This document shows positions 33,841 through 42,714 of a DNA stretch of 64,000 nucleotides, one piece after another. The stretch spans positions 235,941-299,940 of the forward strand of contig NZ_JAKJIC010000003.1 of the NCBI RefSeq assembly GCF_021864535.1, in the 5' to 3' direction. Position numbers and translations under genes: made by a program. This stretch comes from Oryzibacter oryziterrae (GTDB lineage: Bacteria; Pseudomonadota; Alphaproteobacteria; Rhizobiales; Pleomorphomonadaceae). The number at the start of each line of letters is the position of its first letter. The stretch's first letter is position 1. The notes under the pieces were generated by a model, which was given only the letters and a program-made list of their open reading frames with translations, did not search any database and was not told the origin of the DNA.

Positions 33841-34629
33841 TCAGATCTGGCCGTGCTGAAGCTTGGTCAGGAAATGGCCGGCGACGGTGTCTTCGACGCG
33901 GCGCTGCATGGGCTCGACGAAGCAGGCCCAGAGTTCGCCGCCGCAGGAATCGGCCCAGCGACGGGAGAAGCCGTTCTGGTCGGAGAACAGGCCTTCGCCG
34001 GAGAGCGGCAGCGGATCGAAGCACTGGATCACCGGGCCGGTGAGGCCGAACTGGCGATAGGGATCGGCGCTGTCGGGCAGGACGATGGTGGGCAGATCCT
34101 CGGCCATGCGCTCGAAGGCGTCGCGGCGGATCAGCAGGAGGTCGTTGCCGACTTCGTTGACGCGCAGGAAGGCGTCGCGCAGGACCAGGTCCTTGGAGCC
34201 ATCCCCGGCGTCGCTGTCGACGGTGACGACCGAGGCGCCGCCGCCGGCGTACTCAAGAGCGCAGACTTCGGCGTCGGCGCCGGTTTCCATTTCCTTGGCG
34301 AAGGCCATGAAGCTGTTGCGATCGAGCGCGCTGACAGGGTAGGTGGCGCCGACCACGGGCTCGTTGAAGTCGAGCATGCGCTCGATCAGGCTCGGGCGGA
34401 AGCCGATGTCGGGGTCGACCAGCAGCAGGTGGGTGTAGCTGGGATCGCGATAGACCAGCGAGGCGAAAGCGTTGCGAGCCCGGTGCACGACGGTGGCCTG
34501 GGCAATCTTCAGATCGAGCGAGATATGGTCGTAGGTCTTGCCGAAAGTGGTGAAGAGATTGACCAGCGACTGCAGGCAAATCGTGCTCACGGCTTGGCGA
34601 TAGGCCGGGATACCTACCAGAATCTTCAT
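33841..34629 (-). CDS. GT-A-like glycosyltransferase, array member 1
   Basis: A 262-residue paralog and the promoter-proximal gene of the array. The sequence RARNAFASLVYRDPSYTHL leads into the DxD motif VDPDIGF (D72, D74), and GNDLLLIRRDAFERM and CGGELWACFVEP follow. A perfect CtrA box lies 46-60 bp upstream of the ATG, where CtrA can act directly on the promoter, so the array is probably cell-cycle controlled with the flagellar genes (inference). Family-level identity as a glycosyltransferase is from motifs only. Confidence 0.77.
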   Translation of the reverse strand: MKILVGIPAYRQAVSTICLQSLVNLFTTFGKTYDHISLDLKIAQATVVHRARNAFASLVYRDPSYTHLLLVDPDIGFRPSLIERMLDFNEPVVGATYPVSALDRNSFMAFAKEMETGADAEVCALEYAGGGASVVTVDSDAGDGSKDLVLRDAFLRVNEVGNDLLLIRRDAFERMAEDLPTIVLPDSADPYRQFGLTGPVIQCFDPLPLSGEGLFSDQNGFSRRWADSCGGELWACFVEPMQRRVEDTVAGHFLTKLQHGQI

Positions 34630-34674
34630 GTTTCGCGCTCCAGAAACTGTTTAACAATCAATGAAGCGACAGGG

Positions 34675-34689
34675 TTAACGGGAGGTTAA
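34675..34689. promoter_or_regulatory. CtrA box upstream of the glycosyltransferase array
   Basis: TTAA (34675-34678), seven bases, TTAA (34686-34689): a perfect match. It lies 46 bp before the ATG of array member 1 and between it and the family 2 glycosyltransferase gene, whose 3' end is at 34870. Confidence 0.65.
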
Positions 34690-34869
34690 GGAGGCGTATC
34701 GATCGGTAACGATTTTGCCGTTTGCCGGCGCTTCCGGGCCTGTTTTGAACAGGTTCGAGCAGAGGAGCCGATGTCGCCACGGCGGGGTTCTCCCCGTCGA
34801 CCTCGCAGCAATGGGCGGGGCGGACGGGGCGAATCGAAGGGGTCGGCTTTCTTGCGATCGCGGTCCGGA

Positions 34870-36069
34870 TCAGACGAACTGGGCGATATATTCGGAGACG
34901 TCGAAGACGGCGTCCTTCGGCCCGATCGTCTTGGGGAAGGATGGGTTGATGCGCACATAGGCGCGCGGCACGTCCGGGTCGACGGCGGGCAGCGTCCGGG
35001 TGGTGCGGGCGACGGCCTCGGGCTTGAGGACGTCGAAGATGCTCTCGTCGAAGGACGGATCGAGGATGGCGGGGCCGGGGCCGTAGGAAATGGCTTCCTG
35101 CACGGCCGTGGCAATGCCGGCCGCGCGGCACATGTTGGTCACGGCGGCCGGCTGAAGGGGCGACCGACCATAGGCGGCCATGCGGTGGTGCATGATATAG
35201 GCCTCGGCCCAGTTCTTGGCGCCGACGTTGAGCTTCAGCGCCACCTGCATGCGCGTGGTCATGAACTGGTCGATATGCTCGTTGAGCACGGACTGTTCCG
35301 GCAGGGAGTCGCCGGCGACGATGCGGGCGAGCGAGACGAGATACTCGACGCCGCCACGGTAGCGATCCCACTGGAACATGGTCTCGTTGTTGCCCTGCTG
35401 CAGGCGCGGATCGGCGGAGACGCCGGTGACGCGGGCAAAGGGCTCGGGCAGGAAGAGGATGTCGGCCTGGGCGAGCGCGCGGCCGGTGTAGAGGAAAGCC
35501 CAGAAGATGAAGGGGCAGGGGCTGGAAATGGCGCGAGCCAGCACGTCATGCCGGACGATCATGAATTCGGGGAAGATGTGATAGCCGAGCACGAAGCCCA
35601 TCAGGCGCGGCAGGTCGCCGCGCGCAAAGCGGAACTCGCCGGGAATGCGATAGAAGGGGCCGATCTCGCCGCCGCCGGGGCGCTCGTCGATCAGCAGCCA
35701 GGGCGCCTGGACCATGCCGATCAGCGGCTCGTCTTCCATGCGGGCGATATAGGCGAGCACCTTTTCGGGGATGAGCAGGTCGTCGTCGCCGAGGAAGACA
35801 GCATATTTGCCCTGGGCGCGGCGCATCACGAAGGCGTAGTTGTCGAGAAAGCCGGAGTTGCGGGCGCGGGTGAAGGCGCGCACACGCGGGTCGGCGATGG
35901 AGGCGAGATAGTCGGCGGTGCCGTCGGTGGAGCAATCGTTGGCGACGACGATCTCGAAGGAGATGCCGAGGGCGCCGAAACGCTCGAGGTGAAAGTCGAT
36001 GTTGCGCTGGAGCAGGTCGCGGCGGTTGTAGGTCGGCACGCAAATGGAGAGAAGCGGTTGGCTGGTCAT
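34870..36069 (-). CDS. Glycosyltransferase family 2 protein
   Basis: A 399-residue GT-A enzyme. The N-terminus LLSICVPTYNRRDLLQRNI, VVANDCSTDGT and the DxD-type motif FLGDDDLLI (residues 95-97) are textbook family 2 signatures. ATG 36069 has AAGGGGC upstream; the frame to 36117 is less supported. The C-terminal half (about 230-399) is not a known domain by eye and may determine the acceptor. It lies upstream of the four-gene array on the same strand with a 240-bp gap that includes the CtrA box, and is divergent from the polyol-phosphotransferase-like cassette. Confidence 0.88.
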   Translation of the reverse strand: MTSQPLLSICVPTYNRRDLLQRNIDFHLERFGALGISFEIVVANDCSTDGTADYLASIADPRVRAFTRARNSGFLDNYAFVMRRAQGKYAVFLGDDDLLIPEKVLAYIARMEDEPLIGMVQAPWLLIDERPGGGEIGPFYRIPGEFRFARGDLPRLMGFVLGYHIFPEFMIVRHDVLARAISSPCPFIFWAFLYTGRALAQADILFLPEPFARVTGVSADPRLQQGNNETMFQWDRYRGGVEYLVSLARIVAGDSLPEQSVLNEHIDQFMTTRMQVALKLNVGAKNWAEAYIMHHRMAAYGRSPLQPAAVTNMCRAAGIATAVQEAISYGPGPAILDPSFDESIFDVLKPEAVARTTRTLPAVDPDVPRAYVRINPSFPKTIGPKDAVFDVSEYIAQFV

Positions 36070-36336
36070 GAAAGCCCCTTGCGAGCCGTCTCCCGACATC
36101 AGGCGGAGCGAACTCAATTTGGTGATACGCCTGAAATTCGCAAAGCAAGAGGGGCGAATGTCAGCAGAAGACTGATTCGCGCGTATCGTAGAAAACGATA
36201 ACGGTTTGAAGAAGCTTCGTAAATACTGTTCACTTCAGAGTTTTTGCGGTGTGCCCCAACTTGAAAAGACTATCCACACCCGCTAGCGTCTCAGCGATTC
36301 TGCAGCAGGATGCAGGGTCAGGGGAGATCCTGCGTC

Positions 36337-37950
36337 ATGACCACCGGTGAGTCTTCGTCTTCGATGACTGAACCTGCTGCCCTGGAGGCTGCGGTCACCG
36401 CGCTTTCTTCTGCCCTGAAGCCCATGTTCGATGCGCAGTCCGATGAGCTGGCGCGGACGCGGCTCGACCTGCTCGACCTTTCGACAAAGTTGCAACCGCC
36501 GTCCAAAGCTGCGGAGGCTGCCGATGCGCAGCGCTTCGAGGCGTTCAAGTCGGATGTGCTGAAGACCATCGCCTTCCTGGCGCAGCGGCTCGACCGATCC
36601 GACGAGATGGTGCGCTCGCTGGTCGGGCAGATGGGCGGCGTAATCGAGACGGTGTCGTCGGTGCTGCAGGAGGTGGTGCCGCGCATCCAGCAGGACGTGC
36701 GCAACGAAGCCGCCGATCTGCGGCAGACGGCGAACCTTCTGGCGCGCACCCGCCCCGTTCCGGCAGGGCAGCGCATCCGCTGCGTCTTCCTGGTGCATGC
36801 CATCGAAAGCTGGGACGCGCAGGTCGATCTCTACGAGGCGATGCGCGACGACGCACGCTTCGATCCGATCGTCGCCAGCATCAACCGGCATTTCCCAGGC
36901 GATGCCGGCTTTGCCGGTGAGGATCGCATCCACGAAGAGCTGGAGCGCGCCGGTGTGCCGCATATCCGGCTTGGCATGGCCAACTCCTTCCAGGCGCTGG
37001 ATATTCTGCGGGCGCTGGCGCCGGACGTGATCTTCCGCCAGTCGCAATGGTGCAACGACCTGCCGCCGGCCTTCCATGCGTCGCGGCTCAATTTCGCGCG
37101 GATCTGTTCGGTGCCCTATGGCACGTCGATCGTCGAGCGCTTTTCGCCCAACGAGCAGCCGGTCAATGGCGTGTCGGAGCAGTCCTTCGATCTGCCCTAT
37201 CATCGTCTGGCCTGGCGCATCTTCTGCGAGACCGAGCAGACGCGAGACTTCCTGGCGTCGTTCCAGCATGGCGCACCGGACAAGTTCGTGGTGACCGGCT
37301 ATCCGAAACTCTTTCGCTTGCTCAAGGGGCGCGAGGAGACGGACGCCTGGCCGATCCGGCGCGAGGGCAAGCGCGGCTATCGGGTGATCTGGGCGCCGCA
37401 TCATTCGGTGCTGAAGGAATGGCTGGGCTTTGCGGTGTTCCACAAGGTCTACCTGCAGTTTCTCAACTGGGCGGTGGAGCGGCCGGACATCGAGTTCGTG
37501 CTGAAGCCGCATCCGAGCCTGTTCTCGCAGCTGGTGAGCAAGAACATCCTGCGCGCCGACGAGCTCGACCGGTTCCTGAACCGGTGGAACGGTCTGCCCA
37601 ATTGCTGCGTCGAGACGGGGCGCTATGGCGGGCTGTTCGCGGCGTCGGACCTGATGATCACGGACGGCTTGTCCTTCCTGACCGAATATCAGATCTTCGA
37701 CAAGCCGCTGATCTTCCAGGATTCGCGCCATCACGTGCCCTTCAACGCGCTGGGAAATCTGGCGGTGGAAGCGGCGCATGTGGCCCATGATTTCGAGGCG
37801 ATGCGGGCGGCGGTGGAAGCCTATGCCGCGGGCGCTCCCTGGGGCTACGAAGAGGCGCGGGCGCGCTTGCGCAAGGTGCTCTTCCCGGCGGAACGGCCGG
37901 CGACGGAACTGGTGCTCGACGAAATTGCCAATGGCATCGGAGCAGGCTGA
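36337..37950 (+). CDS. GT-B-like protein, CDP-glycerol glycerophosphotransferase/capsule-transferase type
   Basis: A 537-residue protein. Residues about 10-130 are helical with coiled-coil character. The rest resembles the CDP-glycerol glycerophosphotransferase superfamily of GT-B enzymes: VIWAPHHSVLKEW, FVLKPHPSLFSQL, and SDLMITDGLSFLTEYQIFDK followed by PLIF. This signature (KPHP...SD..ITD.S) is that of the phosphopolyol transferases for teichoic-acid-like and capsule polymers. ATG 36337 follows GGGGAG; ATG 36310 is also in frame. Its stop shares a base with the methyltransferase start, so the four plus-strand genes form an operon. The acceptor is unknown. Confidence 0.75.
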   Translation: MTTGESSSSMTEPAALEAAVTALSSALKPMFDAQSDELARTRLDLLDLSTKLQPPSKAAEAADAQRFEAFKSDVLKTIAFLAQRLDRSDEMVRSLVGQMGGVIETVSSVLQEVVPRIQQDVRNEAADLRQTANLLARTRPVPAGQRIRCVFLVHAIESWDAQVDLYEAMRDDARFDPIVASINRHFPGDAGFAGEDRIHEELERAGVPHIRLGMANSFQALDILRALAPDVIFRQSQWCNDLPPAFHASRLNFARICSVPYGTSIVERFSPNEQPVNGVSEQSFDLPYHRLAWRIFCETEQTRDFLASFQHGAPDKFVVTGYPKLFRLLKGREETDAWPIRREGKRGYRVIWAPHHSVLKEWLGFAVFHKVYLQFLNWAVERPDIEFVLKPHPSLFSQLVSKNILRADELDRFLNRWNGLPNCCVETGRYGGLFAASDLMITDGLSFLTEYQIFDKPLIFQDSRHHVPFNALGNLAVEAAHVAHDFEAMRAAVEAYAAGAPWGYEEARARLRKVLFPAERPATELVLDEIANGIGAG

Positions 37951-38702
37951 TGGGACGCATCAAGGGCGAACAGGTTGAGTTGTCTGCGGAAGCCGTCTCG
38001 GACTTCTTCGAGAAGCGGGCGCAAGCCTTCGATCCGGCCAAGCCCCTGTCGGCGGTGCTCTATCAGGACGATCACCCGGAGATCGCCCGCGAGCGCGACA
38101 GGATCGAGCGCGACAAGATCACGCCGCTGCTCAAGCTGACCGGCAAGGAGCGTTTGCTTGACGTGGGCTGCGGCATCGGCCGCTGGGCGCAGGCGCTCAG
38201 CGACCAGCTTGCCTTTGCCTATGGCGTCGATGCGAGCCCATCGCTGATCGAGCTGGCCCGCAAGTTGTGCCCGCAGGCCAATCTGGCCTTTGACGCCTAT
38301 GGCGTCGACGATCTCGACGACGCGCTTCTGACGGCCAAGGGGCCGTTCGATCGCGTCATCCTCTCGGGCATCCTCATCTATCTCAACGATACCCAGGTGT
38401 CGCGCCTGCTGCACCTTCTCGGCCGGCATCTGGCGCCGGGCGGCCTTCTGTACCTGCGCGAGCCGATGGGCGTGATGGGGCGCCTGTCGCTGCTCGATCA
38501 CTGGTCGGACGAGCTCAAGGCCAGCTACAACGCCATCTATCGGGAGCCCAAGGAACTGGAGAGCGTGATGGCTTCGGCCTTTCCCGGTCCCGACTTCGAG
38601 ATCGGGTCGTTTCAGCCGCTCTATGACAATGCGGCGCTCAACAACCGCGTCGAGACGCAGCAGCAGTTCTGCATCGTCCGCCGCCGCGGGGAGGCGATGT
38701 GA
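37950..38702 (+). CDS. SAM-dependent methyltransferase, class I
   Basis: A 250-residue cytoplasmic enzyme. Motif I is LLDVGCGIGRWAQ (D71-G77 region), the acidic residue of motif II is in YGVDAS, and DRVILSGILIYL and GGLLYLREPMGV are motifs IV and V. It overlaps both neighbours by one base (TGATG at each side), so it is tightly coupled in the cassette. It may methylate a sugar or polyol group of the glycan; the substrate is not deducible. Confidence 0.87.
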   Translation: MGRIKGEQVELSAEAVSDFFEKRAQAFDPAKPLSAVLYQDDHPEIARERDRIERDKITPLLKLTGKERLLDVGCGIGRWAQALSDQLAFAYGVDASPSLIELARKLCPQANLAFDAYGVDDLDDALLTAKGPFDRVILSGILIYLNDTQVSRLLHLLGRHLAPGGLLYLREPMGVMGRLSLLDHWSDELKASYNAIYREPKELESVMASAFPGPDFEIGSFQPLYDNAALNNRVETQQQFCIVRRRGEAM

Positions 38703-39304
38703 TGGCCGGCACCTGCTTCTGCTTCGATCTCGACGGGACGGTCACGCGGGCCGAGCTGTTGCCGATGATCGCCTCGGAGATCAATCTCGAGCAGGAAATG
38801 TCGCTGCTGACGCGGCTGACCATGGATGGGCTCATTCCCTTCGAGGACAGCTTCCGCCTGCGCTTTGCCATCCTGCGGTCCGCCGGGCTCGAGCGCATCC
38901 GCTCCGTGGTGGCGGAAGTGGAACTGGATCCCGACATTGCCGCCTTCATCGCGGACAACAGGGATCGCTGCTTCATCGTCACGGGCAATCTGGATGTGTG
39001 GGTGGAGCCGCTGATGCAGAAGCTCGGCTGCACGTTCTACACCTCGACGAGCCAGATGAGCGCCAATGGCGACGTGCAGCTCAAGCATATCATGCGCAAG
39101 AATGTGCCGGGGCTGGAGCTCAAGGAACGCTTCGATCGCGTGGTGGCGGTGGGCGATGGCTACAATGACCTGCCGCTGTTCGACGTTGCCGACGTGGGTG
39201 TCGCCTATAACGGCGTGCACGCCAGTCCCGACGCGCTGATCTCGGTGGCCGATTATGTGACGATGAACGGAAAAGGGCTATGTCGATTGTTGAGCACGCT
39301 GTAG
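38702..39304 (+). CDS. HAD-superfamily phosphatase (SerB-like)
   Basis: A 200-residue phosphatase. The nucleophile and acid/base are D9 and D11 (FDLDGTVT), motif II is CFIVTGN, and motif IV is VGDGYNDLPLF. The cap is short and helical (residues about 15-75). This arrangement matches the phosphoserine-phosphatase branch of HAD enzymes. ATG 38702 overlaps the previous stop by one base; GTG 38699 is possible. Its 3' end overlaps the nucleotidyltransferase gene by 25 bp. A dephosphorylation step in making the precursor that the next enzyme activates is plausible but unproven. Confidence 0.87.
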   Translation: MAGTCFCFDLDGTVTRAELLPMIASEINLEQEMSLLTRLTMDGLIPFEDSFRLRFAILRSAGLERIRSVVAEVELDPDIAAFIADNRDRCFIVTGNLDVWVEPLMQKLGCTFYTSTSQMSANGDVQLKHIMRKNVPGLELKERFDRVVAVGDGYNDLPLFDVADVGVAYNGVHASPDALISVADYVTMNGKGLCRLLSTL

Positions 39305-39939
39305 TCGCGGCCGCCGGCCTCGGCTCCCGACTGGGCCATGGCAAGCCCAAATGCCTCGTCGAATTCGGCGGCGTGAGTGTGCTTGCGCATATCATGTCGC
39401 TGCTGAAGGACGTGCCGGACGTGCGCGTGGTCGTGGGCTTCATGGAAGCGGCGGTCATCGCCGAGTTGCAGCGGGTGCGCCCCGACGCGATCGTGGTGCG
39501 CAATCCGTCGTTCCGGACGACGACGACGCTGCACAGTTACGCCCTCGGCGCGCAGCACCTCACCGGCGACTGTCTGTTCATGGACGCCGATCTGCTGATC
39601 GTGCCGGAGACGTTTCACACGTTTCTGGAGGGTTGCCGACCGGGCGAGGCGCGGCTGGCGCTGACGGCGTCAAAGACCAAGGACGCGGTTTACGCCGAGC
39701 TGGACGGGGAAGCGGTGACGGGGTTCAGACGCGAAAACCCGACAGCCTTCGAGTGGTCGAACATCTCGTGGCTCCCGGTCAAATATTTCACCGACATCGG
39801 CATGACCGCTGTCTATGAGCACTTGAGGCGCTACTTGCCCATGACGTCGGGCGAAGTCGTCTCCTTCGAGATCGACACGGCGGAAGATCTCGCTCAGGCA
39901 AAGGAAAATGCCCAGCTGTTCGGGCTGGCCGCAACGTGA
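39280..39939 (+). CDS. Nucleotidyltransferase (LicC/sugar-phosphate type)
   Basis: A 219-residue GT-A-fold NTP transferase. The signature AAAGLGSRLGHGKPKCLVEF (residues 10-29) binds the NTP, LFMDADLL holds the metal-binding aspartate, and SFEIDTAEDLAQA is the second-metal segment. The short length and SRLG-x-x-xPK form resemble phosphocholine or phosphonate cytidylyltransferases (LicC, PntC) as much as sugar-1-phosphate enzymes, so CDP-activated alcohols are possible products. It overlaps the HAD gene by 25 bp and ends the plus-strand cassette; a stem GTCCCC/GGGGAC at 39958-39978 may terminate it. Confidence 0.82.
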   Translation: MSIVEHAVVAAAGLGSRLGHGKPKCLVEFGGVSVLAHIMSLLKDVPDVRVVVGFMEAAVIAELQRVRPDAIVVRNPSFRTTTTLHSYALGAQHLTGDCLFMDADLLIVPETFHTFLEGCRPGEARLALTASKTKDAVYAELDGEAVTGFRRENPTAFEWSNISWLPVKYFTDIGMTAVYEHLRRYLPMTSGEVVSFEIDTAEDLAQAKENAQLFGLAAT

Positions 39940-39991
39940 TGACGGTGCCTCTGCCATGTCCCCGACAAGGCCGGGGACTGCAGTGTGACTG

Positions 39992-40408
39992 TCAGACCGA
40001 TTGGTCGTAGGCCTGGGTGTGCCCCTTGGCCGTGCCGCCCTCCCATGCCACGATCATGGCATGCATGCGAAGTGCGGATTCCTCGGGAACCTGGCGTACG
40101 ACATCGCCCGACTGAACGTCGACCTTCTGGAAGACGAGCCTGTTGGTCTGGCTATCCATCTCCACACGGTCATCGAGCGTGCGTTCGCTGTCGCGGGCAC
40201 GCTTCATGTGCCGCTGATGGCTGATGGTGGCCTGAGCCGATTCGTCGCTGGTGGAGGTCCCGACGTTGTTGCTGTCGGACTTGCCGGTCTCGGTCACAGC
40301 CGAACGCGCGGGCAGATCGGTTTGTACCGTCTGGACGCTTTGCGCCGGCGCTCGTGGCACCGGCGTCGTAATGCCGGTCATCACCGGTCTTACATTGCCG
40401 ATATCCAT
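39992..40408 (-). CDS. FlaG-like flagellar protein
   Basis: A 138-residue protein. The C-terminal half carries SQTNRLVFQKVDVQSGDVVR and QVPEESALRM, the FlaG-family core. The N-terminal half is low-complexity (Thr/Ser/Pro/Val) and likely disordered. The start chosen is ATG 40408 with GAGGA nine bases upstream. FlaG proteins affect filament length or motility in other bacteria. It is the only gene in its unit, facing the nucleotidyltransferase gene and 344 bp from the FlgN-like gene. Confidence 0.72.
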   Translation of the reverse strand: MDIGNVRPVMTGITTPVPRAPAQSVQTVQTDLPARSAVTETGKSDSNNVGTSTSDESAQATISHQRHMKRARDSERTLDDRVEMDSQTNRLVFQKVDVQSGDVVRQVPEESALRMHAMIVAWEGGTAKGHTQAYDQSV

Positions 40409-40752
40409 TGTTGTTGTCCTCGGTTGATCACCATGCATGGGCATGGCTTGGCAAGGACGCTAGCAGCAGGAGATAAAGACCCAGTTCAGAATTTCATTAA
40501 AATTTTATCGAAATCCATTTTTCCATTGGTTTCGATTGGTTAGGCCGGATTTTCGAGCGATTTCCGACCCGCTTGCAGGGCGTCTGGGTGTGCCGGTGCA
40601 GCGGAAATCTTTTAGCCCGTCGAGTGTTAACGAAGACCGAATGCCGGCATCGTCTTTTCAGGCAATTTTGTATCTGTTTTGTGTGAGCCGGCTTTCCTGA
40701 AACCTATCGGGAAAGCGGAACGGTAGAAATCGGTCGGTGTGGGCGCCGACCG
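40409..40752. other. Gene-free stretch upstream of the FlaG-like gene
   Basis: AT-rich DNA at 40490-40540 contains an imperfect inverted repeat ATCGAAA...TTTCGAT (40507-40536) around TTTTTCC. A second stem GCTTTCC/GGAAAGC lies at 40691-40716. No coding frame is supported. It should hold the FlaG-like promoter; no sigma-54 or perfect CtrA site is visible. Confidence 0.5.
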
Positions 40753-41235
40753 TCAGATGTTCAGGTTGACGGCGATGCCGCGGGCACTGGTCTCGGCCGG
40801 ACGGGGGGCAGCGCCGGGGCGGGCGTAGGTGGAGGCCATTTCAGTGCGCCCGACTTCCTGTGCCACCGTGCGGAACAGATCCTCGGCCACATCCTTGGCG
40901 GTGCCGAGAACGGCGAGGTTGACCTGCACCTCGGAGCGGAAGAATTCGTGACGCGCGATCAGGGCGACGGTCTCGGTCGGCGCGAACTGCTTCAGGGCAT
41001 CGATCTCGTCGCGGGCGGCCAGCATGAGGCGCGTATAGAGGGTTGCCTTGTCGTCCTTGGTTTCGGCCAGATCGGAGGCTGCCTTGAGGTAGCCCTTGCG
41101 CACCAGCGCGGTCTCTTCCTGCAACACGGCGAGAAGCTCGCCCATGGCCTCGTCGAGCTTGGCGACCAGCTTGACGGCGATCTCGCGAGAGGTGACCACC
41201 GGAGGACGGTGGAGGGGCTTGCGCGCGGTGTTCAT
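40753..41235 (-). CDS. FlgN-like flagellar export chaperone
   Basis: A 160-residue helical protein whose position after the rod-binding protein and whose helical content fit the FlgN family, chaperones for the hook-associated proteins FlgK and FlgL. The start overlaps the previous stop by 4 bp (ATGA at 41232). The central segment LAAVLQEETALVRKGYLKAA-type pattern (residues about 33-53) is the best match. Sequence conservation in this family is low, so the call leans on context. Confidence 0.65.
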   Translation of the reverse strand: MNTARKPLHRPPVVTSREIAVKLVAKLDEAMGELLAVLQEETALVRKGYLKAASDLAETKDDKATLYTRLMLAARDEIDALKQFAPTETVALIARHEFFRSEVQVNLAVLGTAKDVAEDLFRTVAQEVGRTEMASTYARPGAAPRPAETSARGIAVNLNI

Positions 41236-41555
41236 GAGTGCTGCCGTCCTTCCTGGATCGCAATGAGTTCTCGGGCGATGCTGTCGGCGATGCCGATGCC
41301 GCCGCGCTTGACCAGGTCCTTGGCGTAACCGTCGATCATCATGTCGCGCCAGGTCTCGTTGGAGCTGTTGGAGGTATCCGACAGGGGATCGACCGAGACG
41401 TTCTTGAACATGTCCTTGAAGGCATCGGCGACATAGACGGCCTCGAAGTCCTGCGCGGCGCCCATGGCGCGCTTGTGCAAGTCCGAAGCGCTGAGGTTGG
41501 AATAAGCCTTGGAGGCGAAGGCGGCCGTGAGGCCGGAGAGCGAAGCGTCGGCCAT
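41232..41555 (-). CDS. Rod-binding protein (FlgJ N-terminal domain only)
   Basis: A 107-residue protein matching the N-terminal rod-binding domain of FlgJ (PF10135), without the muramidase domain present in enterobacterial FlgJ; this is usual in alphaproteobacteria. The segment AAQDFEAVYVADAFKDMFKN, then ETWRDMMIDGYAKDLVKRGG with GIGIADSIARELI, is the core. It acts at the distal rod during assembly. It lies 2 bp after flgI and overlaps the FlgN-like gene by 4 bp. Confidence 0.88.
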   Translation of the reverse strand: MADASLSGLTAAFASKAYSNLSASDLHKRAMGAAQDFEAVYVADAFKDMFKNVSVDPLSDTSNSSNETWRDMMIDGYAKDLVKRGGIGIADSIARELIAIQEGRQHS

Positions 41556-41557
41556 GA

Positions 41558-42667
41558 TCAGATCACCTCCACATCGGCTTGCAGCGCACCGGCGGCCTTG
41601 ATCGCCTGAAGGATCGAGATGAGGTCGCGCGGACCGAGACCCAGAGCGTTGAGGCCGTCGACCAGTTCCTGCAGCGTGACGCCCGACTTGACCACGGCCA
41701 GCTGGCGCTCGCCGCCGTCGGTGATGGCCAGCTTGGTGCGCGGCACGACGGTGGTCTGGCCGTTGCTGAGAGGGGCGGGCTGTGAGACCAGCGGGTCCTC
41801 GGTGATCATCACCGTCAGGTTGCCCTGGGCGACGGCCACGGTGGAGACGCGCACTTCCTGGCCCATGACGATGATGCCGGTGGCTTCGTCGACGACCACC
41901 TTGGCCGGCAGGTCGGGCTCGACGATCAGCTGTTCGACGTCGGTCAACAGGTCGACGATGTTGCCGTTGAAGCGCTTGGGCAGCGACAGCTTGACGGTGG
42001 CCGGATCAGTCGGCTCGGCGATGGGCTCGCCGTAGAGATCGTTGATGGCCAGCGCGATGCGACGCGAGGTGGTGAAGTCGGGGTTGCGCAGCGACAGGCG
42101 GACCGTGGTGAGTTCGGCGAGCTTGAAGGCGACTTCGCGTTCGATGGTGGCGCCGTTGGAGATGCGGCCCTGGGTGGGCACGCCACGGGAAATTTTTGCC
42201 GCGTCGCCCTGGATGTCGAAGCCGCCGACCGCAATGGCGCCCTGCGCGATGGCGTAGACCTCGCCGTCGGCGCCCATCAGCGGGGTGACCAGCAGTTGGC
42301 CGCCCTGGAGGTTCTTGGCGTCGCCGAGCGCGCTGACCGACACGTCGATCGCCGAGCCCTGGGCGGCAAAGGCCGGCAGCCTGGCGGTGACCATGACCGC
42401 GGCGGTGTTGGCGGTGCGCATGTTGGCATTGCGCACGTTCACGCCCAGCCGTTCCAGCATGGCCTGCAGGCTCTGCTTGGTGAAGGGCGAGTTGTTGAGA
42501 CTGTCACCGGTGCCTTGCAGGCCGACGACAAGGCCATAGCCGATCAACTGGTTCTCGCGGACGCCTTCGACGTCGACGATATCCTTTATGCGCGAAGCCG
42601 CGAAGGCCGCGTCGGTCCATAGCATCATGACGAGGGCGCCGAGGACGCCCAGAATGCATTTCTTCAT
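41558..42667 (-). CDS. flgI: Flagellar P-ring protein FlgI
   Basis: A 369-residue periplasmic protein forming the P ring in the peptidoglycan. The Sec signal ends at AFA-A (residue 23). RIKDIVDVEGVRENQLIGYG, then LVVGLQGTGDSLNNSPFTKQ and the C-terminal GLNALGLGPRDLISILQAIK are diagnostic. The start chosen is ATG 42667; M53-M56 of the longer frame are clustered, and a GGGG lies nine bases upstream of this one. A sigma-54 promoter at 42715-42730 (minus strand) precedes it. It leads the flgI-rod-binding-FlgN-like operon. Confidence 0.95.
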   Translation of the reverse strand: MKKCILGVLGALVMMLWTDAAFAASRIKDIVDVEGVRENQLIGYGLVVGLQGTGDSLNNSPFTKQSLQAMLERLGVNVRNANMRTANTAAVMVTARLPAFAAQGSAIDVSVSALGDAKNLQGGQLLVTPLMGADGEVYAIAQGAIAVGGFDIQGDAAKISRGVPTQGRISNGATIEREVAFKLAELTTVRLSLRNPDFTTSRRIALAINDLYGEPIAEPTDPATVKLSLPKRFNGNIVDLLTDVEQLIVEPDLPAKVVVDEATGIIVMGQEVRVSTVAVAQGNLTVMITEDPLVSQPAPLSNGQTTVVPRTKLAITDGGERQLAVVKSGVTLQELVDGLNALGLGPRDLISILQAIKAAGALQADVEVI

Positions 42668-42714
42668 TGTCATCATCCCCGTGTTTCCCGACACGGCTTC
42701 CCGTTGAGGGATAT

